Source: Stutzerimonas stutzeri
GTDB lineage: Bacteria > Pseudomonadota > Gammaproteobacteria > Pseudomonadales > Pseudomonadaceae
Assembly (NCBI RefSeq): GCF_000590475.1
Contig: NZ_CP007441.1
Span: 1,300,091 to 1,364,090 of the forward strand
Direction: 5' to 3'
DNA: 64,000 bases
Below, piece after piece: positions 32,502-40,159 of this stretch (its first letter is position 1; the number at the start of each line of letters is the position of its first letter). The position numbers were made by a program, and so were the translations under genes. The notes under the pieces are model-generated. The model searched no databases. It saw only the letters and a list, made by a program, of their open reading frames with translations, and was not told the DNA's origin.

Positions 32502-33149
32502 ATGACCCAGACCTTGGCCGATATGCGCCGCGACTACACTCGGGAAGGCCTCAGTGAAGCGAATGCACCGGACGAACCCTTCGCACTCTTTCGGCAATGG
32601 TTCGCAGATGCGGTGCAAACGGAGCAGCTTCCGGTCGAGCCCAACGCCATGACCCTGGCCACAGTGGATGCCGAAGGGCGTCCGCATTGTCGTGTGCTCT
32701 TGCTCAAGGCGCTGGATGATCGCGGCTTCAGCTTCTTCAGCAACTATGACAGTGCCAAGGCGGAGCAGCTGCAGGCCTGTCCGTTTGCCGCGATGACATT
32801 CTTCTGGCCGAGCCTGGAGCGTCAGGTACGTATCGAGGGGCGGGTCGAAAAGGTCAGTGCTGCCGAGTCGAACGCCTATTATCAAGTACGCCCGCTGGGC
32901 AGCCGCCTGGGTGCCTGGGCATCACCGCAGAGCCGGGTCATTCGCGACCGGGCCGAACTCGAACGAATGCTCGCTGAGACTGAGCAGCGCTTTCTGGACC
33001 AGATGCCGGACTGTCCGCCTCACTGGGGTGGTTACCGTTTGCTACCGGAGCGAATGGAGTTCTGGCAGGGACGTCCCAGCCGTCTGCACGACCGTCTCAA
33101 TTACCGGCGTGTCGCCAGTATCTGGCAGCGCGAGCGGCTGGCGCCCTGA
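32502..33149 (+). CDS. pdxH: Pyridoxamine 5'-phosphate oxidase
   Basis: 215 residues from the ATG at 32502 (AGGA upstream). FMN- and PLP-contacting segments are GRPHCRVLLLKALDDRGFSF near 63-82, SLERQVRIEGRVEKV near 106-120, and the C-terminal signature EFWQGRPSRLHDR near 187-199. It oxidises pyridoxamine- or pyridoxine-5'-phosphate to PLP using FMN and O2, the last step of vitamin B6 synthesis and salvage. Confidence 0.96.
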   Translation: MTQTLADMRRDYTREGLSEANAPDEPFALFRQWFADAVQTEQLPVEPNAMTLATVDAEGRPHCRVLLLKALDDRGFSFFSNYDSAKAEQLQACPFAAMTFFWPSLERQVRIEGRVEKVSAAESNAYYQVRPLGSRLGAWASPQSRVIRDRAELERMLAETEQRFLDQMPDCPPHWGGYRLLPERMEFWQGRPSRLHDRLNYRRVASIWQRERLAP

Positions 33150-33185
33150 TTCGGTTAGATCGCCGGTATTCGGGCATGGCGCCTG

Positions 33186-33452
33186 TTATGGTGAGGGTCG
33201 GCCGCTGACCGCGACATTACTCGCGTTGTAGCGCTCCAGCTCCCGTTCCAACCAAGTTTGTAGATCCCTTCTTTTTACGTGAGCGGTCTTCGCTGCCGCG
33301 AGCCGTTGCAATGCCCATTCACGCTTGTTCGGATCGTCCCCTGCCAACGATAGGGCCAGGTCTCGGTCGGCCCAGCGTCTGAAACGAACAAACAGCCAGG
33401 CATGGAAAACCAGCCCGGCCAGCGTGACAACCGTGATGATGAAGTAATCCAT
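33186..33452 (-). CDS. Small single-pass membrane protein of unknown function
   Basis: 88 residues from the ATG at 33452; a start at 33485 would add 11 residues. One N-terminal helix (YFIITVVTLAGLVFHAWLFV, residues 3-22) is followed by a basic Arg-rich juxtamembrane segment and a charged amphipathic tail. I do not recognise a family. Pseudomonads carry a small gene in this place between pdxH and the slyB-like gene, which supports it being real. Confidence 0.6.
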   Translation of the reverse strand: MDYFIITVVTLAGLVFHAWLFVRFRRWADRDLALSLAGDDPNKREWALQRLAAAKTAHVKRRDLQTWLERELERYNASNVAVSGRPSP

Positions 33453-33631
33453 AAGAGTCTCGTGGAACAGCTTAGCGAGCGTCATGCATGCGGGGCGGGA
33501 TCGCGTCGGGTAAAGTACTGTCCTAATTGCACGAATGCTGTGTCAGGTCGGGGACGCTGCCAAGCGCCTCTTAGCCGCAGGCGCCTGTTCAGCGTGGTCG
33601 GGATGATATCCGTTTCCCAGGAGAGTACATC

Positions 33632-34093
33632 ATGCGCAACTCATTTTTCGTTGCTTCCTTTACCGCTATGGCGTTGGCCGTCGGCGGCTGTACATCCAGC
33701 CTCACCGGGGATTCCTATTCCCGTGACGAGGCGCGAACGGTGCAGACCGTCCGTTACGGAACCATCGAATCGCTACGCCCGGTCAAGCTCGAAGGCACAA
33801 AAACACCGATTGGCACAGGTGCCGGTGCGGTGGTCGGCGGCATTGCCGGTAGCGGCGTTGGCGGTGGCCGCGGTAGCGCGGTCGCAGCCGTGATTGGCGC
33901 GGTTGCCGGTGGCTTGCTCGGCTCGGCAGCGGAGGAAGGCATCACGCGTGCACAGGGCGTGGAAATTACTGTGCGAGAAGACGATGGCAACATGCGTGCC
34001 TACGTTCAAGAGGTCGAGCCGAACCAGGTCTTCCGGGTCGGTCAGCGCGTACGCATCATGACTGTCGACGGCACTAGTCGTATTGCTCCTTGA
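33632..34093 (+). CDS. slyB: SlyB-like outer-membrane lipoprotein, glycine-zipper 2TM
   Basis: 153 residues with lipobox VGGC (Cys20) and a conserved TVRYGTIESLRPVKLEGT segment near 39-56. The glycine zipper GAGAVVGGIAGSGVGGGRGS is near 63-82, with a second zipper up to about 100. The C-terminal small beta domain contains GVEITVREDDG near 109-119. SlyB/Pcp proteins stabilise outer-membrane proteins under stress, often under PhoP or Mg2+ control in enterics. No such operator is evident here. Adjacent to the Mrp operon, as in P. aeruginosa. Confidence 0.88.
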   Translation: MRNSFFVASFTAMALAVGGCTSSLTGDSYSRDEARTVQTVRYGTIESLRPVKLEGTKTPIGTGAGAVVGGIAGSGVGGGRGSAVAAVIGAVAGGLLGSAAEEGITRAQGVEITVREDDGNMRAYVQEVEPNQVFRVGQRVRIMTVDGTSRIAP

Positions 34094-34399
34094 TGCCGCT
34101 CGCCTCCAAAGGCGCGCGATAATCCCTGTGACACGGGATTTTGCAGGTATATGTAATTGTTACCGTAAGCAAACGCAGGGAGCGGGTCGCACCTCTGCGT
34201 AGTGCTATGGGCGTAGCCTGAATACCGTCTGTTACGGTCGTTGGGCTGCGCCTTTTGTTTTTCGAAATACATGAATTCATGACGCTGCTGCTATCGGTAT
34301 GGATAATCGGCGCACACCGCCATGCCTCCTCGGGCTGAGATCCGGTCGACCAAAGGATATAACCGCCGCGCGGACGCGCGGCTCAAGGGGTTTTTGCTC
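34094..34399. other. Intergenic region slyB-like / mrpA with weak terminator
   Basis: AATCCC/GGGATT (34121-34126 with 34135-34140) followed by TTT is a plausible weak terminator for the lipoprotein gene. The remaining roughly 250 bases must hold the Mrp promoter. I see no confident -10/-35 pair and no riboswitch I recognise. Confidence 0.45.
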
Positions 34400-37192
34400 A
34401 TGGCGCTTGCGCTGATAATCGCTTTGCCATTTCTAGGAATTTGCCTGCCGCTGGTCTTCGAGCGTTTTGGTCGATCCGCCTGTGCGTTCGGCGCGGGGCT
34501 GGCCCCTTTGCTCGCGCTGGCGCTGTTGTTATCCAAGCGCGCCGCCGTGTTTGGCGGTGAAACGCAAGTACTGACCGTGCCTTGGCTCCCCGAACTGGGG
34601 TTGAACCTCAGCCTCAGGCTCGATGGCCTGGGCTTTCTGTTCGCATTGCTGATTCTCGGGATCGGTCTGCTGGTCATCCTGTACGCGCGCTACTACCTCT
34701 CAAAAAGCGAGCCGATGGGGCGCTTCTTCAGCTTTTTCCTGCTGTTCATGGGCGCCATGCTCGGTGTGGTGCTGGCGGAAAATTTGCTGCTGATGCTGAT
34801 GTTCTGGGAATTGACCAGCCTCTCTTCGTTTCTGCTGATCGGCTTCTGGAATCATCGCTCCGATGCGCGACAGGGTGCGCGTATGGCTCTGGCTGTAACA
34901 GGCGGCGGCGGGCTCGCGCTGCTGGCGGGCATTTTGCTGATTGGACATATCGTTGGCAGTTACGAGCTGACTGCGGTGCTCGCATCCGGTGACCTGATCC
35001 GAGCCAGCACACTGTATCCGCTGACATTGATCCTGATTTTGCTCGGCGTATTCACCAAGTCGGCACAGTTTCCGTTTCATTTCTGGTTGCCGCAGGCGAT
35101 GGCGGCGCCGACCCCGGTATCGGCATTTCTGCACTCGGCGACCATGGTCAAGGCTGGCGTGTTTCTACTGGCGCGGTTGTATCCGGCGCTTTCGGATTCG
35201 GAGTGGTGGTTTTATCTGGTCAGTCTGACGGGGTTGGCAACCCTGCTGATCGGCGCGGTGCTGGCGCTGTTTCAACACGATCTCAAGGGATTACTGGCCT
35301 ACTCAACCATCAGCCACCTGGGATTGATCACGCTGCTGTTCGGCCTCGATTCGCGGCTGGGACCGGTGGCTGCCATCTTTCACATTATCAATCACGCAAC
35401 TTTCAAGGCTTCGTTGTTCATGGCCGCTGGGATCATTGATCATGAGACTGGGACGCGTGACATGAGGCGCATCAACGGCATGCTGAAGTACATGCCGCAC
35501 ACGGCGGCATTGGCAATGGTGGCGTCGCTGGCGATGGCCGGAGTGCCGCTGCTCAACGGTTTTCTTAGCAAAGAGATGTTCTTTGCCGAGACCCTCGATC
35601 AGCATCTGTTAGGGAGCTTCTACTGGACGATTCCGGCCCTGGCGACGTTGGCGAGTGCCTTTTCGGTCGCCTACTCGCTGCGCTTCGTGCATGACGTCTT
35701 TTTTAACGGCGAACCGATCGACCTGCCGAAATATCCACCGCACGAGCCGGCGCGGTACATGAAAATCCCGGTCGAAATCCTGGTGTTGCTCTGCCTGCTG
35801 GTGGGCATGTTGCCCGCCTATACCGTGGCTCCGCTGTTGGCTGCCGCCGTTGCCGGTAGTTTGGGCGGTGATGTGCCCGAGTACAGTCTGGCGATTTGGC
35901 ATGGCTTCAACTTGCCCTTTGCGATGAGCCTCGTCGCCCTGGGAGGCGGCCTGCTTATCTATTCGATGCGTAAATGGGCGTTTCGCTGGTACGAAGGGCT
36001 GCCGCGGGTCGATTCTCTGCAAGTCTTCGCTCGCGTGGTCAGCGACATTGCCGGAACGGCGCGCTGGGTGACCGAGCGCATGGAAAATGGCTCTCTGCAG
36101 CGTTACCTGGCCCTCATGCTGTTCAGCTCATTGCTGGTGGTTGTGTATGCGCTGACACCCCTACGGTCGTTGCGCGGCCCTGTGCCGATGACGCCGCTGG
36201 ACGGCATCACCGTGCTCGGGCTGGTGATCCTTGGCTTGGCTTCGGTAATGACTGTCGTGTTCCACCGCAGGCGTCTGATGGCGTTGATGGTGCTGAGTGT
36301 CGTCGGATTGATGGTTGCCCTTGTGTTCGCTCGCTATTCTGCGCCCGATCTGGCGTTGACGCAGATATCGGTAGAGGTGGTGACCATCATTTTGCTGATT
36401 CTGGCGCTGTTCTTCATGCCTGACCGGACACCGGTCGAGTCGAGCAGCCTGCGCAGTTTCCGCGACCTGGTCCTCGCCGCAACCTTCGGCACCATGGTTG
36501 CTCTGCTCGCCTATGCGGTGCTGACGCGCCCCTACGACAGCATTGCCTCGTTCTTCCTCGAAAACAGCGTGACCGGCGGAGGCGGAGCCAACGTGGTCAA
36601 CGTGATTCTGGTGGATTTCCGTGGCTTCGATACGCTCGGTGAAATTGCCGTGCTGGCCATTGCTGCGGTTGGCATCTACGGCCTGCTGCACGGGCTGCGT
36701 CTGCCGCATCCGATACGCGATTATGGCGGCCGACTGTGGTCGACGGACCGGCATCCCATGGTGCTGGACACGCTGTCGCGCGTGCTCCTGCCGATGGCGC
36801 TGCTGGTTTCGGTATTTATCTTCGTGCGAGGCCACAACTTGCCCGGCGGCGGCTTCATTGCCGGGTTAATCACCGCGGTCGCGCTGATCTTGCAATACAT
36901 CTCGCATGGCGTTGTTTGGGCGCAGAAGCGCCAGCCATTCAGTTATCACAGCGTGGCCGGGGCCGGCGTGCTGATTGCGGGCCTCACCGGGCTGGGCAGC
37001 TGGCTGTTCGGTCGGCCATTTCTGACGTCCGCCTTCGGTCATTTCCACCTTCCGCTGGTTGGTGATTTCGAGCTGGCTACCGCGATGATTTTCGACCTCG
37101 GCGTGTATCTGACCGTGGTGGGCGCCACTCTGCTGATCCTTTCAAACATGGGACATGTCAGCCAGGACGAGTCGTGCAAGGAGGTGCTTTGA
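34400..37192 (+). CDS. mrpA: Mrp/Mnh/Sha monovalent cation:proton antiporter, fused subunit A-B
   Basis: 930 residues from the ATG at 34400 (AAGGGG upstream; homologues start just before LALIIALPFLG). The frame is open from an ATG 78 bases earlier. The N-terminal two thirds is the NuoL-like channel with the proton-path FWELTSLSSFLLIGFWNHR near 136-154, HFWLPQAMAAPTPVSAFLHS near 226-245 and the HDLKGLLAYST motif near 293-303. The C-terminal third carries the DUF4040/MrpB-type region with FVRGHNLPGGGFIAGLITA near 808-826. This fusion marks group 2 Mrp systems, which exchange Na+ or K+ for H+. Confidence 0.95.
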   Translation: MALALIIALPFLGICLPLVFERFGRSACAFGAGLAPLLALALLLSKRAAVFGGETQVLTVPWLPELGLNLSLRLDGLGFLFALLILGIGLLVILYARYYLSKSEPMGRFFSFFLLFMGAMLGVVLAENLLLMLMFWELTSLSSFLLIGFWNHRSDARQGARMALAVTGGGGLALLAGILLIGHIVGSYELTAVLASGDLIRASTLYPLTLILILLGVFTKSAQFPFHFWLPQAMAAPTPVSAFLHSATMVKAGVFLLARLYPALSDSEWWFYLVSLTGLATLLIGAVLALFQHDLKGLLAYSTISHLGLITLLFGLDSRLGPVAAIFHIINHATFKASLFMAAGIIDHETGTRDMRRINGMLKYMPHTAALAMVASLAMAGVPLLNGFLSKEMFFAETLDQHLLGSFYWTIPALATLASAFSVAYSLRFVHDVFFNGEPIDLPKYPPHEPARYMKIPVEILVLLCLLVGMLPAYTVAPLLAAAVAGSLGGDVPEYSLAIWHGFNLPFAMSLVALGGGLLIYSMRKWAFRWYEGLPRVDSLQVFARVVSDIAGTARWVTERMENGSLQRYLALMLFSSLLVVVYALTPLRSLRGPVPMTPLDGITVLGLVILGLASVMTVVFHRRRLMALMVLSVVGLMVALVFARYSAPDLALTQISVEVVTIILLILALFFMPDRTPVESSSLRSFRDLVLAATFGTMVALLAYAVLTRPYDSIASFFLENSVTGGGGANVVNVILVDFRGFDTLGEIAVLAIAAVGIYGLLHGLRLPHPIRDYGGRLWSTDRHPMVLDTLSRVLLPMALLVSVFIFVRGHNLPGGGFIAGLITAVALILQYISHGVVWAQKRQPFSYHSVAGAGVLIAGLTGLGSWLFGRPFLTSAFGHFHLPLVGDFELATAMIFDLGVYLTVVGATLLILSNMGHVSQDESCKEVL

Positions 37193-37521
37193 TGGAGTTT
37201 GTCTTCGCGTTAACGCTCGGCGTGATGATGACCAGCGGTGTCTATTTGCTGTTGCGTGCTCGGATATTTCCGGTGGTGATGGGGCTGACACTGATTTCCT
37301 ACGCGGTGAATCTGTTCATCTTTGCCATGGGGCGCCTCGCGACCGGAGTTCCGGCGATTATCGGGAAGAGCGCCGAGCATGGAGATCCGCTGCCGCAGGC
37401 GCTGGTGCTGACCGCCATTGTCATTGGCTTCGCCATGACTGCATTCGTTGTGGTACTGGCGCTTCGCGGCCTGGGCGAATTGCGTACCGATCATGTTGAC
37501 GGTCGGGAGCCGCGGGAATGA
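37192..37521 (+). CDS. mrpC: Mrp antiporter subunit C
   Basis: 109 residues with three transmembrane helices, homologous to NuoK. Conserved segments are LRARIFPVVMGLTLISYAVN near 22-41 and DPLPQALVLTAIVIGFAMTA near 64-83. The start overlaps the mrpA stop by one base (TGATG). Confidence 0.94.
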   Translation: MEFVFALTLGVMMTSGVYLLLRARIFPVVMGLTLISYAVNLFIFAMGRLATGVPAIIGKSAEHGDPLPQALVLTAIVIGFAMTAFVVVLALRGLGELRTDHVDGREPRE

Positions 37522-39020
37522 ATCACCTCATGATCCTTCCGATACTGTTGCCCTTATTGACCGGTTGCGTTCTGCTCCTGGCCCATCGGCAGGGTGCGCC
37601 GTTCAAGCGTCTGGTGTCGGTTGTAGCCACCTGGCTGCTGGTCCCGCTGACGCTTTGGCTGCTATTGCAGGCGGACTCCGGCGTGCTCTCGGTATATCGA
37701 CTCGGCGACTGGCAGCCACCGTTCGGCATCATGCTGCTGCTTGATCGGCTGAGCGCGCTGATGCTGCTGGTCACCGCCGTGCTTGCGGGCTTTTCGGTGC
37801 TCTACGCCGCGCGCGGAGACGACGAGCGTGGTCCGAATTTCCATGCGTTGTTTCAGTTTCAGCTAGCGGGTATCAACGGTGCTTTTCTAACCGGTGACCT
37901 GTTCAATCTCTTCGTGTTCTTTGAGATTCTGCTGATTTCCTCCTACGCGTTGTTGCTGCACGGTCATGGTGCGAAACGGGTGCAGGCTGGCATCCACTAC
38001 GTCGTGCTGAATCTGCTGGGGTCGTCATTGTTCCTGATTGGCGTCAGCATGCTCTACGGGCTCACCGGGACCCTGAACATGGCGGACCTGGCGGGGCGAG
38101 TGGCTGCCGCCGACCCGGCGGAGGCGCCGCTACTGGCTGCAGCGGGTTACCTGTTGCTGGTGGTGTTCGCCTTGAAGGCGGCCATCCTGCCGCTGTACTT
38201 CTGGTTGCCACGGGCCTACGCCTCGGCGACCGCGCCGGTCGCGGCGCTGTTCGCGATCATGACTAAGCTAGGCCTCTATGCCATCGTGCGAGTATTCACG
38301 CTGATTTTCGGTAGCGAAGCAGGCGTACTCAGCAACATGGTGCTCGATTGGTTGTGGCCGCTATCGATGCTGACCCTTGTCGGGGGCGTGCTGGGCGCGT
38401 TGGCTGCACGCAATCTGCAGATCCTGCTGTCCTATCTGGTGGTGGTTTCGGTGGGCACGTTGCTGGCCGGCGTTGCGCTGGGGACGGTGGCGGGGCTAGG
38501 GGCGGCGCTTTACTACCTGGTGCATAGCACCCTGGTATCAGGCGGTCTGTTCCTGTTGGCGGATATCATCGCCCGACAGCGCGGCGATACGGCATCCGAG
38601 CTGATCTCGGCACCGGCATTGAAGCAGCCACTGATGCTGGGCACGCTGTTCTTTGCCGGCGCGATTTCCATTGCGGGGCTGCCTCCTTTTTCCGGCTTTC
38701 TGGGCAAGTTGATGTTGCTGCGGGCTGTCTCTCCCGGAATTGACGCGTCGATACTCTGGCCCGTGATTTTGGTCGGGGGTTTGGGAATGGTGATTGCGCT
38801 GAGCCGGGCGGGCAGTATGGTGTTCTGGCGTCCGAGCAATGCGGTCAGCGTGGGGAAGCCGGCTGACACGGTACGTCTCGCCGCGACCTTCGGTTTATTG
38901 ATGGGCAGTGTGCTGCTGGTCGTGGCGGCACAGCCGATCCAGGCATACGCCCAGGCAACCGCAGCGCAGCTGTTCGATCTCGCGCCCTATCTGCAAATCA
39001 TTCCAGGGGGTGAGCTGTGA
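37518..39020 (+). CDS. mrpD: Mrp antiporter subunit D
   Basis: 500 residues, NuoM/N-like, with about fourteen helices. The conserved Glu is in FNLFVFFEILLISSYALLLH near 132-151, the transport-path KAAILPLYFWLPRAYASATA is near 218-237, and a conserved His is near 336 in YYLVHSTLVSGGLFLLADI. Together with MrpA it forms the proton- and cation-translocating core. The start overlaps mrpC by ATGA. Confidence 0.95.
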   Translation: MNHLMILPILLPLLTGCVLLLAHRQGAPFKRLVSVVATWLLVPLTLWLLLQADSGVLSVYRLGDWQPPFGIMLLLDRLSALMLLVTAVLAGFSVLYAARGDDERGPNFHALFQFQLAGINGAFLTGDLFNLFVFFEILLISSYALLLHGHGAKRVQAGIHYVVLNLLGSSLFLIGVSMLYGLTGTLNMADLAGRVAAADPAEAPLLAAAGYLLLVVFALKAAILPLYFWLPRAYASATAPVAALFAIMTKLGLYAIVRVFTLIFGSEAGVLSNMVLDWLWPLSMLTLVGGVLGALAARNLQILLSYLVVVSVGTLLAGVALGTVAGLGAALYYLVHSTLVSGGLFLLADIIARQRGDTASELISAPALKQPLMLGTLFFAGAISIAGLPPFSGFLGKLMLLRAVSPGIDASILWPVILVGGLGMVIALSRAGSMVFWRPSNAVSVGKPADTVRLAATFGLLMGSVLLVVAAQPIQAYAQATAAQLFDLAPYLQIIPGGEL

Positions 39021-39517
39021 GATCCCGCATGCTACCCAAACCGGCACTGAGCCTGTTGCTGGCCATGCTCTGGCTGATGCTCAACAACACCTTGAGCGCT
39101 GGACATCTGTTGCTCGGGCTGTTGCTCGGCTGGGCGATTCCGTTGCTGGTGCAAGGTTTCCTGGTCGACCTGCCGGCGGTTCGGCGTCCGCTGAAGCTCT
39201 GTCTGTTCTGCGTCAAAGTGTTCTACGACATCGTCCTCGCCAACCTTCATGTCGCCAAGTTGGTACTTGGGCCCAGGGGGAACCTGCAGCCTGCTTTCGT
39301 CGAAGTGCCGATGATGATCGAACATCCCTTTGTCCTTGCCATGTTGACAAGCATCATTTCGCTCACGCCTGGTACCGTATCAGCGGCGTTGCGGCCCGAT
39401 CACAAGATTCTGCTGATTCACGCGCTGGATGCTCCCGATATCGAGGCGCTGGTCGCCGAGGTGAAAAACCGTTACGAAACACCGTTGCTGGAGATATTCG
39501 AATGCTCACGTACGTGA
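39017..39517 (+). CDS. mrpE: Mrp antiporter subunit E
   Basis: 166 residues, starting at GTG on the GTGA overlap with mrpD. N-terminal hydrophobic helices (about 8-50) are followed by a cytoplasmic domain with the family motif SIISLTPGTVSAAL near 114-127 and LLIHALDAPD near 134-143. MrpE is needed for complex stability and activity. Confidence 0.93.
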   Translation: MRSRMLPKPALSLLLAMLWLMLNNTLSAGHLLLGLLLGWAIPLLVQGFLVDLPAVRRPLKLCLFCVKVFYDIVLANLHVAKLVLGPRGNLQPAFVEVPMMIEHPFVLAMLTSIISLTPGTVSAALRPDHKILLIHALDAPDIEALVAEVKNRYETPLLEIFECSRT

Positions 39518-39771
39518 TTCCGCTGTGCATGGCGATCATCGGGCTTGCGGCGGTGCTCAATGTGATGCGATTGGTCCAAGGGCCGGACATGCCTGACCGG
39601 GTGTTGGCCCTCGACACGCTGTATATCAATGCACTTGCGCTGATCGTGCTGTTCGGTATCTGGCTGGCTTCGGATCTGTTCTTCGAGGCCGCCTTGCTGA
39701 TCGCAGTGATGGGCTTCGTCAGTACCGTTGCGGTGGGTAAGCACCTTCTGCACGGTGAGATCATCGACTGA
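39502..39771 (+). CDS. mrpF: Mrp antiporter subunit F
   Basis: 89 residues with three helices and the MrpF signature VQGPDMPDRVLALDTLYINA near 25-44. The ATG at 39502 lies 16 bases inside the end of mrpE, in another frame. That long overlap is the reason for choosing this ATG, since the frame continues upstream inside mrpE. Confidence 0.93.
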   Translation: MLTYVIPLCMAIIGLAAVLNVMRLVQGPDMPDRVLALDTLYINALALIVLFGIWLASDLFFEAALLIAVMGFVSTVAVGKHLLHGEIID

Positions 39772-39780
39772 GGAGTCAGC

Positions 39781-40110
39781 ATGCCATTCTGGATTGAAGT
39801 GTTGGTGAGTGCCTTTCTGATCGTGGGTAGTGTTTTTGCGTTGGTCGGCGCGATCGGTTTGTATCGCCTGCCTGATTTCTTCACGCGGCTTCACGGGCCT
39901 ACCAAGGCAAGCACCATGGGGGTGGGCGGCATCGTGATAGCCTCGATGATTTTTTTCAGTAGTCAGGGTGACGGCCTCAGCCTCCACGAGATGCTGATTA
40001 CCCTGTTTCTGTTTCTGACCGCGCCGGTCAGCGCCCATGTGTTGGCCAAAGCGGCGATGCAGCAGAGGCTGCCGTATACCGCGAGGACGCGCGGCAAGCC
40101 TTGGGATTGA
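39781..40110 (+). CDS. mrpG: Mrp antiporter subunit G
   Basis: 109 residues with three helices and the MrpG/PhaG signature GLYRLPDFFTRLHGPTKAST near 26-45. It is the last gene of the operon, nine bases after mrpF, and completes the A-C-D-E-F-G set of a group 2 antiporter. A perfect palindrome follows between it and convergent glnD. Confidence 0.94.
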   Translation: MPFWIEVLVSAFLIVGSVFALVGAIGLYRLPDFFTRLHGPTKASTMGVGGIVIASMIFFSSQGDGLSLHEMLITLFLFLTAPVSAHVLAKAAMQQRLPYTARTRGKPWD

Positions 40111-40116
40111 AATTGC

Positions 40117-40140
40117 CATGCGGGCAGGCCTGCCCGCATG
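40117..40140. terminator. Perfect palindrome between mrpG and glnD
   Basis: CATGCGGGCAGG followed by its exact reverse complement CCTGCCCGCATG, 24 bases without a spacer, in the 49-base gap between convergent genes. As RNA it gives a GC-rich hairpin in either direction, but there is no T tract. Confidence 0.6.
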
Positions 40141-40159
40141 ACGCCGAGGCTGAGTGATA

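Noticed and set aside
34285..34399. CTGAGATCC-containing leader of mrpA considered as a riboswitch
   Set aside because: It lacks the other conserved TPP-riboswitch blocks and matches no other class I can recognise.
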